Shown: positions 1-7,670 of the stretch, piece by piece
How the letters are laid out: each line of letters begins with the position of its first letter
How positions within the stretch are numbered: the first letter of the stretch is position 1
Origin: Deltaproteobacteria bacterium
GTDB taxonomy: Bacteria > Desulfobacterota > Desulfovibrionia > Desulfovibrionales > Desulfovibrionaceae
Direction of reading: 5' to 3'
NCBI GenBank assembly: GCA_031280335.1
Contig: JAITGZ010000068.1
Span: 1 to 10,540, forward strand
DNA length: 10,540 nucleotides
Program-made: the position numbers and the translations under genes
The notes under the pieces: model-generated
The model's database searches: none
Told to the model about the DNA's origin: nothing
What the model saw: only the letters and a program-made list of their open reading frames with translations

Positions 1-1
1 T

Positions 2-20
2 GGGGGGAATTATTCCCCCC
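2..20. terminator. GC-rich hairpin at window start
   Basis: GGGGGGAA (2-9) pairs perfectly with TTCCCCCC (13-20) around a 3-base loop. It is a compact, very stable stem directly followed by a second hairpin. It most likely belongs to the 3' end of a gene outside the window. No clear T-run follows, so calling it a terminator is inference. Confidence 0.45.
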
Positions 21-22
21 AG

Positions 23-56
23 CGGGGTTCGGGGCGGAACCCCGAATTAATCAGTG
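23..56 (+). terminator. probable intrinsic terminator of the upstream gene
   Basis: CGGGGTTC (23-30) pairs perfectly with GAACCCCG (37-44) around a 6-base loop, then an AT-rich stretch follows. The U tract is imperfect. Placed before the rfbD ribosome-binding site, it is best explained as the terminator of a gene to the left; attenuation of rfbD is a less likely alternative. Confidence 0.5.
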
Positions 57-112
57 TTTCCTTAAGTGAAATATATGCATTACGGAAATTTTACGCACAA
101 AGGAGCGCGGCC

Positions 113-985
113 ATGCCGAAAGCCCTGGTTTTAGGCGGACGGAACGGACTTTTGGGTCAGGCCCTGATGGAAGCGCTCAAGAGCGCGGGCACCTGGGAGG
201 TCGCGGCCCCGGACCCCGGCCGGATAAATTATTTTTCATCCTCCCTCCATGCTGAACTATCCGCTCTGACGGATGGACTGGAGCCGGACTGCATCTTCAA
301 CGCCGCGGCTTACACGGATGTGGAGGGAGCGGAAGAGCATGAGGACGAGGCAGCGGCCATGAATCGCGCCTTGCCCGCCTGTCTGGCCCGCGTTGTCGAT
401 TCCAGACCGGTCCGCCTGATACATTTCAGTACGGACTTTGTCTTTGACGGACGCAAAAACACCCCCTACACCACAGATGACCAGCCCAACCCCCTTTCCG
501 TCTATGGCAGGACAAAACTGGCCGGGGAGCAGGCCATTCAGGAACGCGCCCCGGCAGGCTATGCCATCATCCGCACTGCCTGGATGTTTGGCAGAGGCAA
601 AAAAAATTTCATCCAGTCCATCCTCAATATTTGCCGCGCCCAGGGGGAGGCCAGGGTGGTCTTTGACCAGATCGGCTCGCCCACCTACGCCGCGGATCTG
701 GCCCAACATGCCGTAACCCTGGCGGAACTGGAAGGCAGCGGGATTTTTCACATTGTAAACAGCGGCCAGGCCAGTTGGTGTGATCTGGCCGCCGAGGCCG
801 TGAACTGCAGCCAGGTGGAATGCCGCGTTACCCCCATAACCAGCGCGGAGCGCCCCTCCAAAGCCGAGCGTCCGGCTTATTCCGTGCTGGACTGTTCCCG
901 TTTCACCAATATGACCGGCCGCACGCCCCGCGCCTGGCCCCAGGCCCTGCGTGAATACCTGATGCTGGAAAACAGCGGCCTGTAA
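113..985 (+). CDS. rfbD: dTDP-4-dehydrorhamnose reductase (RmlD/RfbD family)
   Basis: This 290-aa protein belongs to the extended short-chain dehydrogenase/reductase superfamily. In the RmlD family it would reduce dTDP-4-dehydro-L-rhamnose to dTDP-L-rhamnose with NAD(P)H in the cytoplasm, the last step of making the sugar donor for O-antigen or other surface glycans. Visible signatures are the N-terminal Rossmann glycine motif GGRNGLLG (residues 8-15), NAAAYTDV (63-70), the catalytic Ser region HFSTDFVFDG (104-113) and the YxxxK pair Y131/K135 in YGRTKLAGEQ. Length is normal for the family (about 280-300). The start is supported by AAGGAG at 100-105, seven bases before ATG. The next gene, lpxB, begins 22 bp after the stop, so the two probably form one envelope-biogenesis transcript. 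The rmlABC partner genes are not in the window, so a related sugar-nucleotide reductase with another substrate cannot be excluded. Confidence 0.85.
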   Translation: MPKALVLGGRNGLLGQALMEALKSAGTWEVAAPDPGRINYFSSSLHAELSALTDGLEPDCIFNAAAYTDVEGAEEHEDEAAAMNRALPACLARVVDSRPVRLIHFSTDFVFDGRKNTPYTTDDQPNPLSVYGRTKLAGEQAIQERAPAGYAIIRTAWMFGRGKKNFIQSILNICRAQGEARVVFDQIGSPTYAADLAQHAVTLAELEGSGIFHIVNSGQASWCDLAAEAVNCSQVECRVTPITSAERPSKAERPAYSVLDCSRFTNMTGRTPRAWPQALREYLMLENSGL

Positions 986-1007
986 AAATGCGGCATGGGC
1001 CTAGAGA

Positions 1008-2204
1008 ATGAAGCTCTGGATCAGCGCGGGTGAAATCTCCGGCGATTTGCACGGTTCCTTCCTGTGCGGCGCGCTGCGGCGGCTGCGTCCCGAGGCGCGG
1101 CTCATGGGCATGGGCGGCCCGCGTATGCGCGCCCTGGCTTTTGAAAGCATCTTTCAGGCGGAGGAGCTTTCGGTCATGGGCTTCACCGAGGTACTGAGCC
1201 ATCTGCCCAGAATTTTCCGCCTGCTCAAAAACATCAAGGCCAGGCTGAGGCAGGAGCGTCCGGACGCCCTGGTGGTCATCGACGCCCCTGATTTTCATTT
1301 TCGTCTGATTCCGGAGGCGGAACGCCTGGGCATTCCCATCTACTATTACATCAGCCCCAAGGTCTGGGCCTGGCGGCAAGGCCGGGCCAAATTCATCAAA
1401 AGGCATGTCCGCCGCCTCATTTCCATCCTGCCCTTTGAGGTGGACTTCTACCGGCGTTTCGGGCTTGAGGCGGACTATGTGGGCAACCCTTTGCTGGATC
1501 AGCTTGATTTGCCCGCCCTGGACCAAATCCGCCCCCGGACCGGCTGGATTGGCCTTATGCCCGGCAGCAGACGCAAAGAAATAAGCCTTATGATGCCGGC
1601 CTTCGCCCAGGCCGCCCGCCTCATGCTGGCACTAAAGGCGGACCTGCGTTTCATCTGCGCGCCGGCCCCAAGCCTGGACGAAAAATATGTGCGTTCATTC
1701 TGGCCGGAGGATATCCCCCTGTACTGCCGCCCTCCGGAAGAGCGTTACGCTTTTATGCGCGAATGCGAAATGCTTCTGGCCGCCTCCGGCACGGCCGTGC
1801 TGGAAAGCGCCCTCATCGGCACCCCCACGCTGATCACCTACAGGGGGTCGGCCCTCAGTTTTCGCATAGCCAAAGCCGTGGTCAAGGTACCCTATGTGGG
1901 GCTGCCCAACCTGATCTGCGGCCGGGAAATAATGCCGGAGCTTTTGCAGGACGCGGGTTCAGGCCCCAACCTGGCCGCCCTGGCCGCCCGCTGGCTGGAA
2001 CTGCCGGGCGCGGACAGCCTGAACGGAAGCGGCGATCGTACCTTTGCCCGGGAAGTACGCCCGAAATTTTCCGCGGAATGCGGCAATCTGGAACAGGTAC
2101 GCCGCAATCTGGCTGATTTGCGGCAGCTTGTGGGTAAGCCCGGGGCAGCGCAGCGGGCCGCCGGGATCATTCTGGAGGATCTGGCCGCCGCTGCCGCGCC
2201 ATAG
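1008..2204 (+). CDS. lpxB: lipid-A-disaccharide synthase
   Basis: This 398-aa protein is a GT19-family glycosyltransferase. LpxB joins UDP-2,3-diacylglucosamine and lipid X (2,3-diacylglucosamine 1-phosphate) to give lipid A disaccharide 1-phosphate, at the cytoplasmic face of the inner membrane. Family motifs appear in order: SAGEISGDLHG at the N terminus (6-16), ISPKVWAWRQGR (115-126), GNPLLD (159-164), the nucleotide-binding-site MPGSRRKEI (184-192), AASGTAVLESAL (258-269) and the LPNLICGREIMPELLQD region (299-315). Length matches the family (about 380-400) and there is no frameshift. The start at MKLWISAGE fits the usual N terminus, although the ribosome-binding site is weak (AGAGA immediately before ATG). 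This may mean coupling to rfbD, whose stop lies 22 bp upstream. The gene is diagnostic of a Gram-negative host. Confidence 0.96.
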   Translation: MKLWISAGEISGDLHGSFLCGALRRLRPEARLMGMGGPRMRALAFESIFQAEELSVMGFTEVLSHLPRIFRLLKNIKARLRQERPDALVVIDAPDFHFRLIPEAERLGIPIYYYISPKVWAWRQGRAKFIKRHVRRLISILPFEVDFYRRFGLEADYVGNPLLDQLDLPALDQIRPRTGWIGLMPGSRRKEISLMMPAFAQAARLMLALKADLRFICAPAPSLDEKYVRSFWPEDIPLYCRPPEERYAFMRECEMLLAASGTAVLESALIGTPTLITYRGSALSFRIAKAVVKVPYVGLPNLICGREIMPELLQDAGSGPNLAALAARWLELPGADSLNGSGDRTFAREVRPKFSAECGNLEQVRRNLADLRQLVGKPGAAQRAAGIILEDLAAAAAP

Positions 2205-2222
2205 CGGCCTTGGGCCGAATTT
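2205..2222 (+). terminator. weak terminator-like hairpin after lpxB
   Basis: CGGCC (2205-2209) pairs with GGCCG (2213-2217) around a 3-base loop and is followed by AATTTT. The stem starts at the base directly after the lpxB stop codon. Five base pairs is short, so termination may be partial. Confidence 0.35.
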
Positions 2223-2234
2223 TGCAAAAAGTTA

Positions 2235-2264
2235 TTGACTTGCCGGCCCGGTTCAGGCTAAGGA
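2235..2264 (+). promoter_or_regulatory. candidate sigma-70 promoter for the tRNA gene
   Basis: A -35-like TTGACT (2235-2240) lies 18 bases before a -10-like TAAGGA (2259-2264). That would put the transcription start roughly ten bases before the tRNA 5' end at 2285. The -35 is strong and the -10 is poor. Position and AT/GC layout make it the best candidate in the lpxB-tRNA gap. Confidence 0.45.
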
Positions 2265-2284
2265 ATTTCCTCACTTCATCCTGT

Positions 2285-2360
<76 letters not shown>

Positions 2361-2368
2361 GAACTTTT

Positions 2369-2421
2369 AACAAACTTGCCCGGAAAGCCAAAAATCATAA
2401 GGCTGACCGGGCAAATTTGTT
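2369..2421 (+). terminator. long imperfect hairpin just after the tRNA
   Basis: The 15-base arms at 2369-2383 and 2407-2421 are complementary with a single mismatch. Inside the loop a further AGCC/GGCT pairing extends the stem beyond a small internal bulge. It begins 8 bases after the tRNA CCA, so it may terminate the tRNA transcript. No T-run follows. A recombinase-binding inverted repeat at an integration boundary is the alternative reading. Confidence 0.5.
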
Positions 2422-2493
2422 GTATATTCAAAGGGGTTTGCGAACGCATGCCTTGTCAATTTCGGACTTCCCTCCGCGAATTTGCCCCGGTAA

Positions 2494-2664
2494 TCCCATG
2501 ATTTTCCTCCTCAGAACCGGCCCGGACTCGACAAACGTGAAGGCCCTGTCGAGCGGGCGCATGGAGAGCTATATCGGGTCAAGCCGGGCATCAAACCGGA
2601 GGAGTTGCTGGCCGGGCTGGACAGCGTGGATATTCTTGTGGAATACGAGCCGACGATTTTTTAA
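2494..2664 (+). pseudogene. possible start-less remnant of a small protein gene
   Basis: After an in-frame stop at 2491-2493 this frame is open for 56 codons to TAA (2662-2664). It has protein-like, charged, ordered composition: the C-terminal half includes LYRVKPGIKPEELLAGLD and ends in VEYEPTIF. There is no ATG or GTG in frame in the first half, so it looks like the 3' part of a gene whose start has been lost. The pattern 'L-[FY]-x-V-x-PG-[IV]-x-x-E-x-[AL]' loosely recalls small DUF3077-type proteins. That is a resemblance from memory, not an assignment. It could also be chance coding-like sequence. The preceding 2422-2493 shows nothing I can name. Confidence 0.3.
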
Positions 2665-2679
2665 TCTGGATTTTATCGG

Positions 2680-2754
2680 ATGTTGTGGATATATTTCGCG
2701 ATAACGCTGAAGCGCGACAACCTTGTGAACCACCAGCAAAAAGCGGAAGCATGA
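2680..2754 (+). CDS. tiny ORF overlapping the start of the restriction gene
   Basis: An ATG at 2680 opens a 24-codon frame whose TGA (2752-2754) overlaps the ATG of the next gene as ATGA, the classic arrangement for translational coupling. The peptide has a hydrophobic start (MLWIYFAITL) followed by a polar tail (KRDNLVNHQQKAEA). Its own ribosome-binding site is poor. It is in the same frame as the remnant just upstream, so it could be the last piece of a decayed gene rather than a real leader peptide. Confidence 0.25.
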   Translation: MLWIYFAITLKRDNLVNHQQKAEA

Positions 2755-5700
2755 GCGATCCTTTTTTTGACCAGCCAATACTCAACTCGCCCTATGCGGA
2801 GCCGGTTCGCCATTGGCGGCTGAATGAGGAAGGTCAACCCACCCAGGAAATTTGCGAATTTCGCCGCCCGGCCAGCTTCATAACGCCGATTCCGAGTCCC
2901 CAAAAATCCAGAGGAAAAGACAAGCAGCTTAAACTCCTTGAGGACGCCACGGCCAAGGCGATTTCCACAAACAGGCAGGAGTACGAACTCACCACCACCA
3001 TCAATGAACTTCGCCATGCCCTCGCCGAATGGCGCAAGGAAGACCGCCGCAACTGGAAGGTTACGCCGGAAACAGCCCGCCTGCTTGAGTACTGGCGGCA
3101 GCACAAGTTCAGCGGCTACCGCCCCTTTTTCTGCCAGCTTGAGGCTGTGGAAACGGCCATTTGGCTTACCGAGGTCGCGCCCAACTCCGGCAAAAAAGGA
3201 GAAAAGTTTCTTGAGCGGCTCACGGGCGCCAACCAGGAAGCCAACCCCGGCCTGAATCGGCTGGCCCTGAAACTTGCCACCGGCGCGGGCAAAACCACCG
3301 TCATGGCCATGCTCATAGCCTGGCAGACCGTCAACGCCGTGCGCCACCCGGGCAGCAAGCGATTTACCCACGGTTTCCTTGTGGTCACGCCCGGCATCAC
3401 CATCAGGGATCGCCTGCGCGTTCTGCTGCCTACGGATGTGGACAGCTATTACCAGTCCAGAGAACTTGTTCCTGCCGACATGCTGCCGGATATTCAGCGG
3501 GCCAGAGTCGTCATCACAAATTTTCACGCCTTCAGGCAACGTGAGAAAACCGAGATCTCCAGCGCCGGACGCGCCCTGATCAACGGCAGACACGGCGAGA
3601 AGATCAACACTGTGGAGCCGGAAGGCCAAATGCTCCAACGGGTTGTTGGCGGCCTTATGGGCATGAAGAACATCATCGTCTTCAATGACGAGGCGCATCA
3701 CTGCTACCGGGAAAAGCCCGGCGCGAAAGAGGATGTGGAAATTCAGGAAGGCGAAACAAAAGGCGATGCCAACAAAGAGGCGGCTGAAAACAACGAAGCG
3801 GCCCGGCTCTGGATTTCCGGCCTTGAGATCGTCCAGAAAAAGATCGGCCTTTCCCGTATATTCGATCTTTCCGCCACGCCGTTTTTCCTGCGCGGTTCCG
3901 GCTACCGGGAAGGAACGCTCTTTCCCTGGACCCTGTGCGATTTTTCCCTCATGGACGCCATTGAATGCGGCATTGTGAAACTGCCCCGCGTTCCCATTGC
4001 CGACAATCTTCCCGACGCAGCCGAAGATATGCCCAAATTCAGGGAACTCTGGAAGCATATCGGCAAGGACATGCCCAAGGCGGGCCGCTCAAAATTTATT
4101 GACCCGCAGGCCCTGGAACTGAAAAACCGCATTCTTCTCGTCAACGCGCTGAAGGCTTTGTACGGTCATTACGAAAAGACGTTTGGCCTTTGGGCGGAAG
4201 CCGGAATAGGCGTTCCTCCCTGTTTCATCATCGTCTGCAACAATACCTCCACCTCCAAGCTGTTGTATGACTATATTTCCGGCTATGTTCACGGAGAGAG
4301 CGGCGTTTTTTTCAACGGCAAATTTCCGCTGTTCAGCAACTACGATGAAAACGGCAATCCCTGCTCAAGGGCGCGGACCCTGCTCATAGACAGCGGGCAG
4401 CTTGACTCCGGCGAAAAGCTCAGTGACGATTTCCGCAAAGTTTACGCGCAGGCCATACACCGCTTCCGCCGCGAGGCGCTGGAACGCGGCGGCGCTTTGG
4501 CCGACGATCTGCGCCGGGGCAAGGAACCCGACGATTCGACCATCCTCCGGGAAGTGATGAACACGGTGGGCAAACCCGGCATGCTCGGCGGCGACATCCG
4601 CTGCGTGGTGTCCGTTTCCATGCTCACGGAAGGTTGGGACGCCAATACCGTAACCCATGTCCTCGGCGTGCGGGCCTTCGGCACGCAACTCCTCTGCGAA
4701 CAGGTCATTGGCCGCGCCCTGCGCCGCCGCTCCTATGAACTTAATGAAAACAACCTGTTCAACGTGGAATATGCCGACGTGATGGGCATCCCCTTTGACT
4801 TCACGGCCAGGCCGGTCATTTCCAAACCGGCGCCTCCCGTTGATTCGGTCAGGGTTCATGCCGTGCGGCCGGACAGGGATTATCTGGAAATACGTTTCCC
4901 AAGAGTCACGGGCTATCGCGTTGAACTGCCGCGGGAGCGGATCAGGGCCGAGTTCACTGATGATTCCACCCTGGAACTCAATCCTGATCTTGTAGGCCCC
5001 ACGGAGGTTTTACAGGCGGGCATTATCGGAACCACTGTCAATCTCAAGGTGGAACATCAGAAGGATATACGCCGCTCCGCGCTGATCATGCATCTGACCA
5101 ACCATTGTCTGCAAAGCAAATGGCGCGACGCGGACGGCGTTCCCCGTTTTCACCTGTTCAGCCAGCTTAAAGGGATTGTCCGGCAATGGCTGGATACCTG
5201 CCTCACCTGTACGGGCGGCGCTTACGAAGCCATTCTGCTGGATTTGAAATTCGCCAACATGGCCGCCGACAAAATTCATGCCGCCGTTAACCGGGCCGCC
5301 GTTGCCGACGAACCCGCCGATCTTCCCATAACCGCCATTCTTGATCCTTATACGCCCACAGGTTCGACACAGTACGTCAATTTCGTCACCTCCAAGCGTT
5401 CCCGCTGGCACACAAGGGCGGATCGCTGCCATATCAACTGGTGCGTTTACGACAGCGAATGGGAAGCGGAATTGTGCCGCGTGGCGGAAAAGCATCCGCA
5501 AGTCAAAGCCTACGTCAAAAATTACAATCTCGGCTTTGAAGTCCCCTATCACTATCAGGGGGAGCAGAGGACATACCTTCCCGATTTTATCCTTCGGGTG
5601 GACGACGGGCACGGCGCTGACGACCCTTTGCATCTTGTTATTGAGATCAAAGGCTATCGGGGCGAAGACGCCAAGGCCAAGAAAGAGGCCATGGAAGTCT

Positions 5701-5855
5701 TCTGGCTTCCCGGCGTGAACCGCCTTGGGAGTTATGGCCGTTGGGCTTTTATCGAATTGAAAGAAGTGTACAAAATAGAAAGCGAATTTACGGCCAAGGT
5801 GGAAGCCGCTTTTAGCGAGATGATAGCATCGGCGGCAGGGAACATGCATGAATAA
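2751..5855 (+). CDS. Type III-like restriction enzyme, Res subunit (SF2 helicase + PD-(D/E)XK nuclease)
   Basis: This 1034-aa protein is the ATP-dependent translocase/nuclease of a restriction system. Counting from ATG 2751, the SF2 helicase motifs are: Walker A TGAGKTT (177-183), Walker B DEAH (313-316), SAT (374-376), TEGWD (626-630) and the arginine-finger motif QVIGRALRR (651-659). The C terminus carries a PD-(D/E)XK nuclease core: LPDF with D945, then EIKGY with E965 and K967. All key residues are intact, so it should be active. Length is slightly above classical Type III Res subunits such as EcoP15I (about 970). The start was chosen because the protein then begins MSDPFFDQPILNSPY, the usual N terminus of this family. 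An in-frame GTG at 2685 would add 22 poorly conserved-looking residues. Neither start has a strong ribosome-binding site. The next gene overlaps by 8 bp, and the matching methylase is two genes downstream. I could not locate a convincing promoter in 2422-2750. Confidence 0.92.
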   Translation: MSDPFFDQPILNSPYAEPVRHWRLNEEGQPTQEICEFRRPASFITPIPSPQKSRGKDKQLKLLEDATAKAISTNRQEYELTTTINELRHALAEWRKEDRRNWKVTPETARLLEYWRQHKFSGYRPFFCQLEAVETAIWLTEVAPNSGKKGEKFLERLTGANQEANPGLNRLALKLATGAGKTTVMAMLIAWQTVNAVRHPGSKRFTHGFLVVTPGITIRDRLRVLLPTDVDSYYQSRELVPADMLPDIQRARVVITNFHAFRQREKTEISSAGRALINGRHGEKINTVEPEGQMLQRVVGGLMGMKNIIVFNDEAHHCYREKPGAKEDVEIQEGETKGDANKEAAENNEAARLWISGLEIVQKKIGLSRIFDLSATPFFLRGSGYREGTLFPWTLCDFSLMDAIECGIVKLPRVPIADNLPDAAEDMPKFRELWKHIGKDMPKAGRSKFIDPQALELKNRILLVNALKALYGHYEKTFGLWAEAGIGVPPCFIIVCNNTSTSKLLYDYISGYVHGESGVFFNGKFPLFSNYDENGNPCSRARTLLIDSGQLDSGEKLSDDFRKVYAQAIHRFRREALERGGALADDLRRGKEPDDSTILREVMNTVGKPGMLGGDIRCVVSVSMLTEGWDANTVTHVLGVRAFGTQLLCEQVIGRALRRRSYELNENNLFNVEYADVMGIPFDFTARPVISKPAPPVDSVRVHAVRPDRDYLEIRFPRVTGYRVELPRERIRAEFTDDSTLELNPDLVGPTEVLQAGIIGTTVNLKVEHQKDIRRSALIMHLTNHCLQSKWRDADGVPRFHLFSQLKGIVRQWLDTCLTCTGGAYEAILLDLKFANMAADKIHAAVNRAAVADEPADLPITAILDPYTPTGSTQYVNFVTSKRSRWHTRADRCHINWCVYDSEWEAELCRVAEKHPQVKAYVKNYNLGFEVPYHYQGEQRTYLPDFILRVDDGHGADDPLHLVIEIKGYRGEDAKAKKEAMEVFWLPGVNRLGSYGRWAFIELKEVYKIESEFTAKVEAAFSEMIASAAGNMHE

Positions 5856-7506
5856 GCAGAGCAACATCCTTGACCAACTCCATCATTTACTGGCTGTATC
5901 AGTGGAAAATGAGGTTGTTGAATTCAAGCAGGCAAAAAACACATTTAACTTCGATGACATCGGAAAATACTTTTCCGCGCTTGCCAATGAAGCCAACCTT
6001 AAAGGCCATAAGGCTGCATGGCTCATTTTTGGCGTCACAGATGACAGAAATATTGTCGGAACAAACTTTCATCCACAACCGAAAAATTTGCACAGCCTGA
6101 AACACGAAATAGCCAAGCTCACAACAGACAGCCTTTCTTTCATTGAAATTCATGAAGTTCGGGTGGAAGGCAAACGAGTCGTGCTTTTTGAAATTCCTGC
6201 CGCGCCCCCGGCAACGCCTGTTGCCTTCAAGCGGGTTTGGTATGGCAGGGATGGAGAATCCCTGGTTCCGCTCAGCTTGCAGAAACTTGAACGAATCCGC
6301 GCACAGAAAAAGTTTACGGACTGGAGCGCGGAAACTGTTGTTGATGCTACGCTGGATGACCTTGATCCCGACGCTATGCGCGTAGCCCGCGAAAACTTCA
6401 AAAAGAAGAACCCGCGTCTCGCGTCTGAAATGGATGCCTGGGACGATGCGACCTTTCTGCGTAACGCCAAACTCACCAATCGCGGCAAGTTGACCAGATC
6501 CGCCATCCTTTTGCTCGGCAACAATCAGGCCGAACTCCTTTTGGGCGGCGATCCGAAAATTCGCTGGATACTGAAGGATCATACCGGGGCCGACAAGGAT
6601 TACGAAATTTTCGGTCTGCCCTGGTTGCTGGCGGTGGACAAAGTTTTTGCAAAAATTCGCAATATCAAATACCGCTACATGCAATCCGGCACGCTTTTCC
6701 CGCAGGAAGTAGATATGTATGATCCCTTCTCCATTCGAGAAGCCCTGAACAACTGCATCGCCCATCAGGATTATACCTTGCAAGGGCGCATCAATGTTAT
6801 TGAGCGCGAAGACAGCTTACAGTTTACCAATCTTGGCGACTTTCTGCCGGGAGACGTGCAGGACGTTCTGCTTCAGGATATTGCGCCGGAACGCTACCGC
6901 AATACTTTGCTTGTAGAGGCCATGCGTAACCTGAACCTTGTTGATACCATCGGCAGCGGCATACGCAAAATGTTTCAGGCGCAGCGTGAACGCCTCTTTC
7001 CCATGCCTGAGTATGATTTCGCCAACAACCGGGTCAGTCTTACCCTGATTGGCAAGGTGCTGGACGTGGCCTATGCCGAGATGCTTGCCGCCAACACCGA
7101 CCTCAGCTTACGCGAAATTCTTGTTCTTGATAAAGTGCAAAAGCACAAGCCCCTAACTGGCGATGAAGCAAAGCGGCTCAAAGCCAAGAAGCTGATAGAG
7201 GGGCGCAAGCCCAATTACTATTTTGCAAAGGCCGTAGCGCAAAAAATCGGGCAAAAAGCGGAATATACAAGGAATGCTCCTTTCGAGAAGCAGTATTTTT
7301 TTGATTTGATCAAAAAGCTGCTCGCAGAACACAAATCCGCTTCCCGGCAGGATATTGACAAGCTCTTGTGGGACAAGCTGCCGGACTGGATGACAGGCGC
7401 ACAAAGAAAAAGCAAAATAACCAATATTATTAGCGAGATGCGTATGTCAAATGTCATTTACAATAGCGGAACAGACGGCAAGCCGTGCTGGACTTTGAAA
7501 GTTTAA
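5848..7506 (+). CDS. AlbA_2/Schlafen-domain protein with GHKL ATPase-like and winged-helix C terminus
   Basis: This 552-aa protein is of the COG2865 type, often annotated as 'putative transcriptional regulator' or 'ATP-binding protein'. The N-terminal AlbA_2 (Schlafen-like) domain covers about residues 15-130, with ENEVVEFKQA (20-29) and LIFGVTDDRNIVG (59-71). E20, E25 and D65/D66 resemble the three-carboxylate site of Schlafen nucleases. The C-terminal half has GHKL-like boxes: the N-box REALNNCIAHQDY (297-309), FTNLGDF (326-332) and the G-box TIGSGI (367-372). A probable winged helix follows, then a basic tail region. AGGG at 5837-5840 is a good ribosome-binding site seven bases before ATG, and the 8-bp overlap with the Res gene indicates coupled translation. 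The first part is clearly more AT-rich than its neighbours (about 43% G+C over 5881-6120), which suggests a different history. It may regulate the system or act as a nucleic-acid-targeting accessory; the sequence alone does not decide. Confidence 0.85.
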   Translation: MNKQSNILDQLHHLLAVSVENEVVEFKQAKNTFNFDDIGKYFSALANEANLKGHKAAWLIFGVTDDRNIVGTNFHPQPKNLHSLKHEIAKLTTDSLSFIEIHEVRVEGKRVVLFEIPAAPPATPVAFKRVWYGRDGESLVPLSLQKLERIRAQKKFTDWSAETVVDATLDDLDPDAMRVARENFKKKNPRLASEMDAWDDATFLRNAKLTNRGKLTRSAILLLGNNQAELLLGGDPKIRWILKDHTGADKDYEIFGLPWLLAVDKVFAKIRNIKYRYMQSGTLFPQEVDMYDPFSIREALNNCIAHQDYTLQGRINVIEREDSLQFTNLGDFLPGDVQDVLLQDIAPERYRNTLLVEAMRNLNLVDTIGSGIRKMFQAQRERLFPMPEYDFANNRVSLTLIGKVLDVAYAEMLAANTDLSLREILVLDKVQKHKPLTGDEAKRLKAKKLIEGRKPNYYFAKAVAQKIGQKAEYTRNAPFEKQYFFDLIKKLLAEHKSASRQDIDKLLWDKLPDWMTGAQRKSKITNIISEMRMSNVIYNSGTDGKPCWTLKV

Positions 7507-7535
7507 AAGAGGATTAAAAGAGAATTAAGAGAGCT
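7503..7535 (+). repeat. three tandem 11-bp repeats (TTAAAAGAGNN) after the Schlafen-like gene
   Basis: Three copies follow head to tail: TTAAAAGAGGA (7503-7513), TTAAAAGAGAA (7514-7524) and TTAAGAGAGCT (7525-7535). The first overlaps the stop codon of the preceding gene. A fourth copy in opposite orientation lies at 7568-7578, and a fifth (TTCAAAGAGAA) in direct orientation at 7591-7601. The third and the inverted copy form a perfect 9-bp inverted repeat, TTAAGAGAG/CTCTCTTAA (7525-7533, 7570-7578). Repeated sites of about one helical turn suggest an operator array for a DNA-binding protein; binding is inference. Confidence 0.6.
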
Positions 7536-7667
7536 ATTGAAAATATTATTTGTAAAATCAAGTAGTTACCTCTCTTAAGGCAATCTGATCTTCAAAGAGA
7601 ACCACGAGAGTCTGCGGAAATACTCCGTGTAAAATCAGGACATTACTTTTTATAAGCCAAGGATGCG
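7514..7667 (+). repeat. diverged 77-bp tandem duplication upstream of the methylase
   Basis: Bases 7514-7590 align without gaps to 7591-7667. By hand, 47 of the first 70 positions are identical, including an exact TGTAAAATCA (7551-7560 and 7628-7637) followed at the same distance by TTAC. Each unit starts with one copy of the 11-bp repeat. The whole intergenic gap (7507-7670) is AT-rich and probably holds a separate promoter for the methylase. TATAAG (7651-7656) near the gene is a possible -10 but lacks a good -35. Confidence 0.55.
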
Positions 7668-7670
7668 AAC

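Noticed and set aside
2685..2750. GTG at 2685 as start of the restriction protein
   Set aside because: It would add 22 residues that do not resemble the usual family N terminus. The ATG at 2751 gives the typical MSDPFFDQPILNSPY beginning.
2673..4058. 461-codon open frame on the minus strand opposite the restriction gene
   Set aside because: It lies antisense to the intact helicase motifs of the Res protein. Long antisense frames are expected in GC-rich genes, and its translation shows no recognisable domain.
7503..7667. CRISPR array
   Set aside because: Repeat units are only 11 bp and partly head to tail without spacers, and the 77-bp copies are diverged. There are no cas genes.
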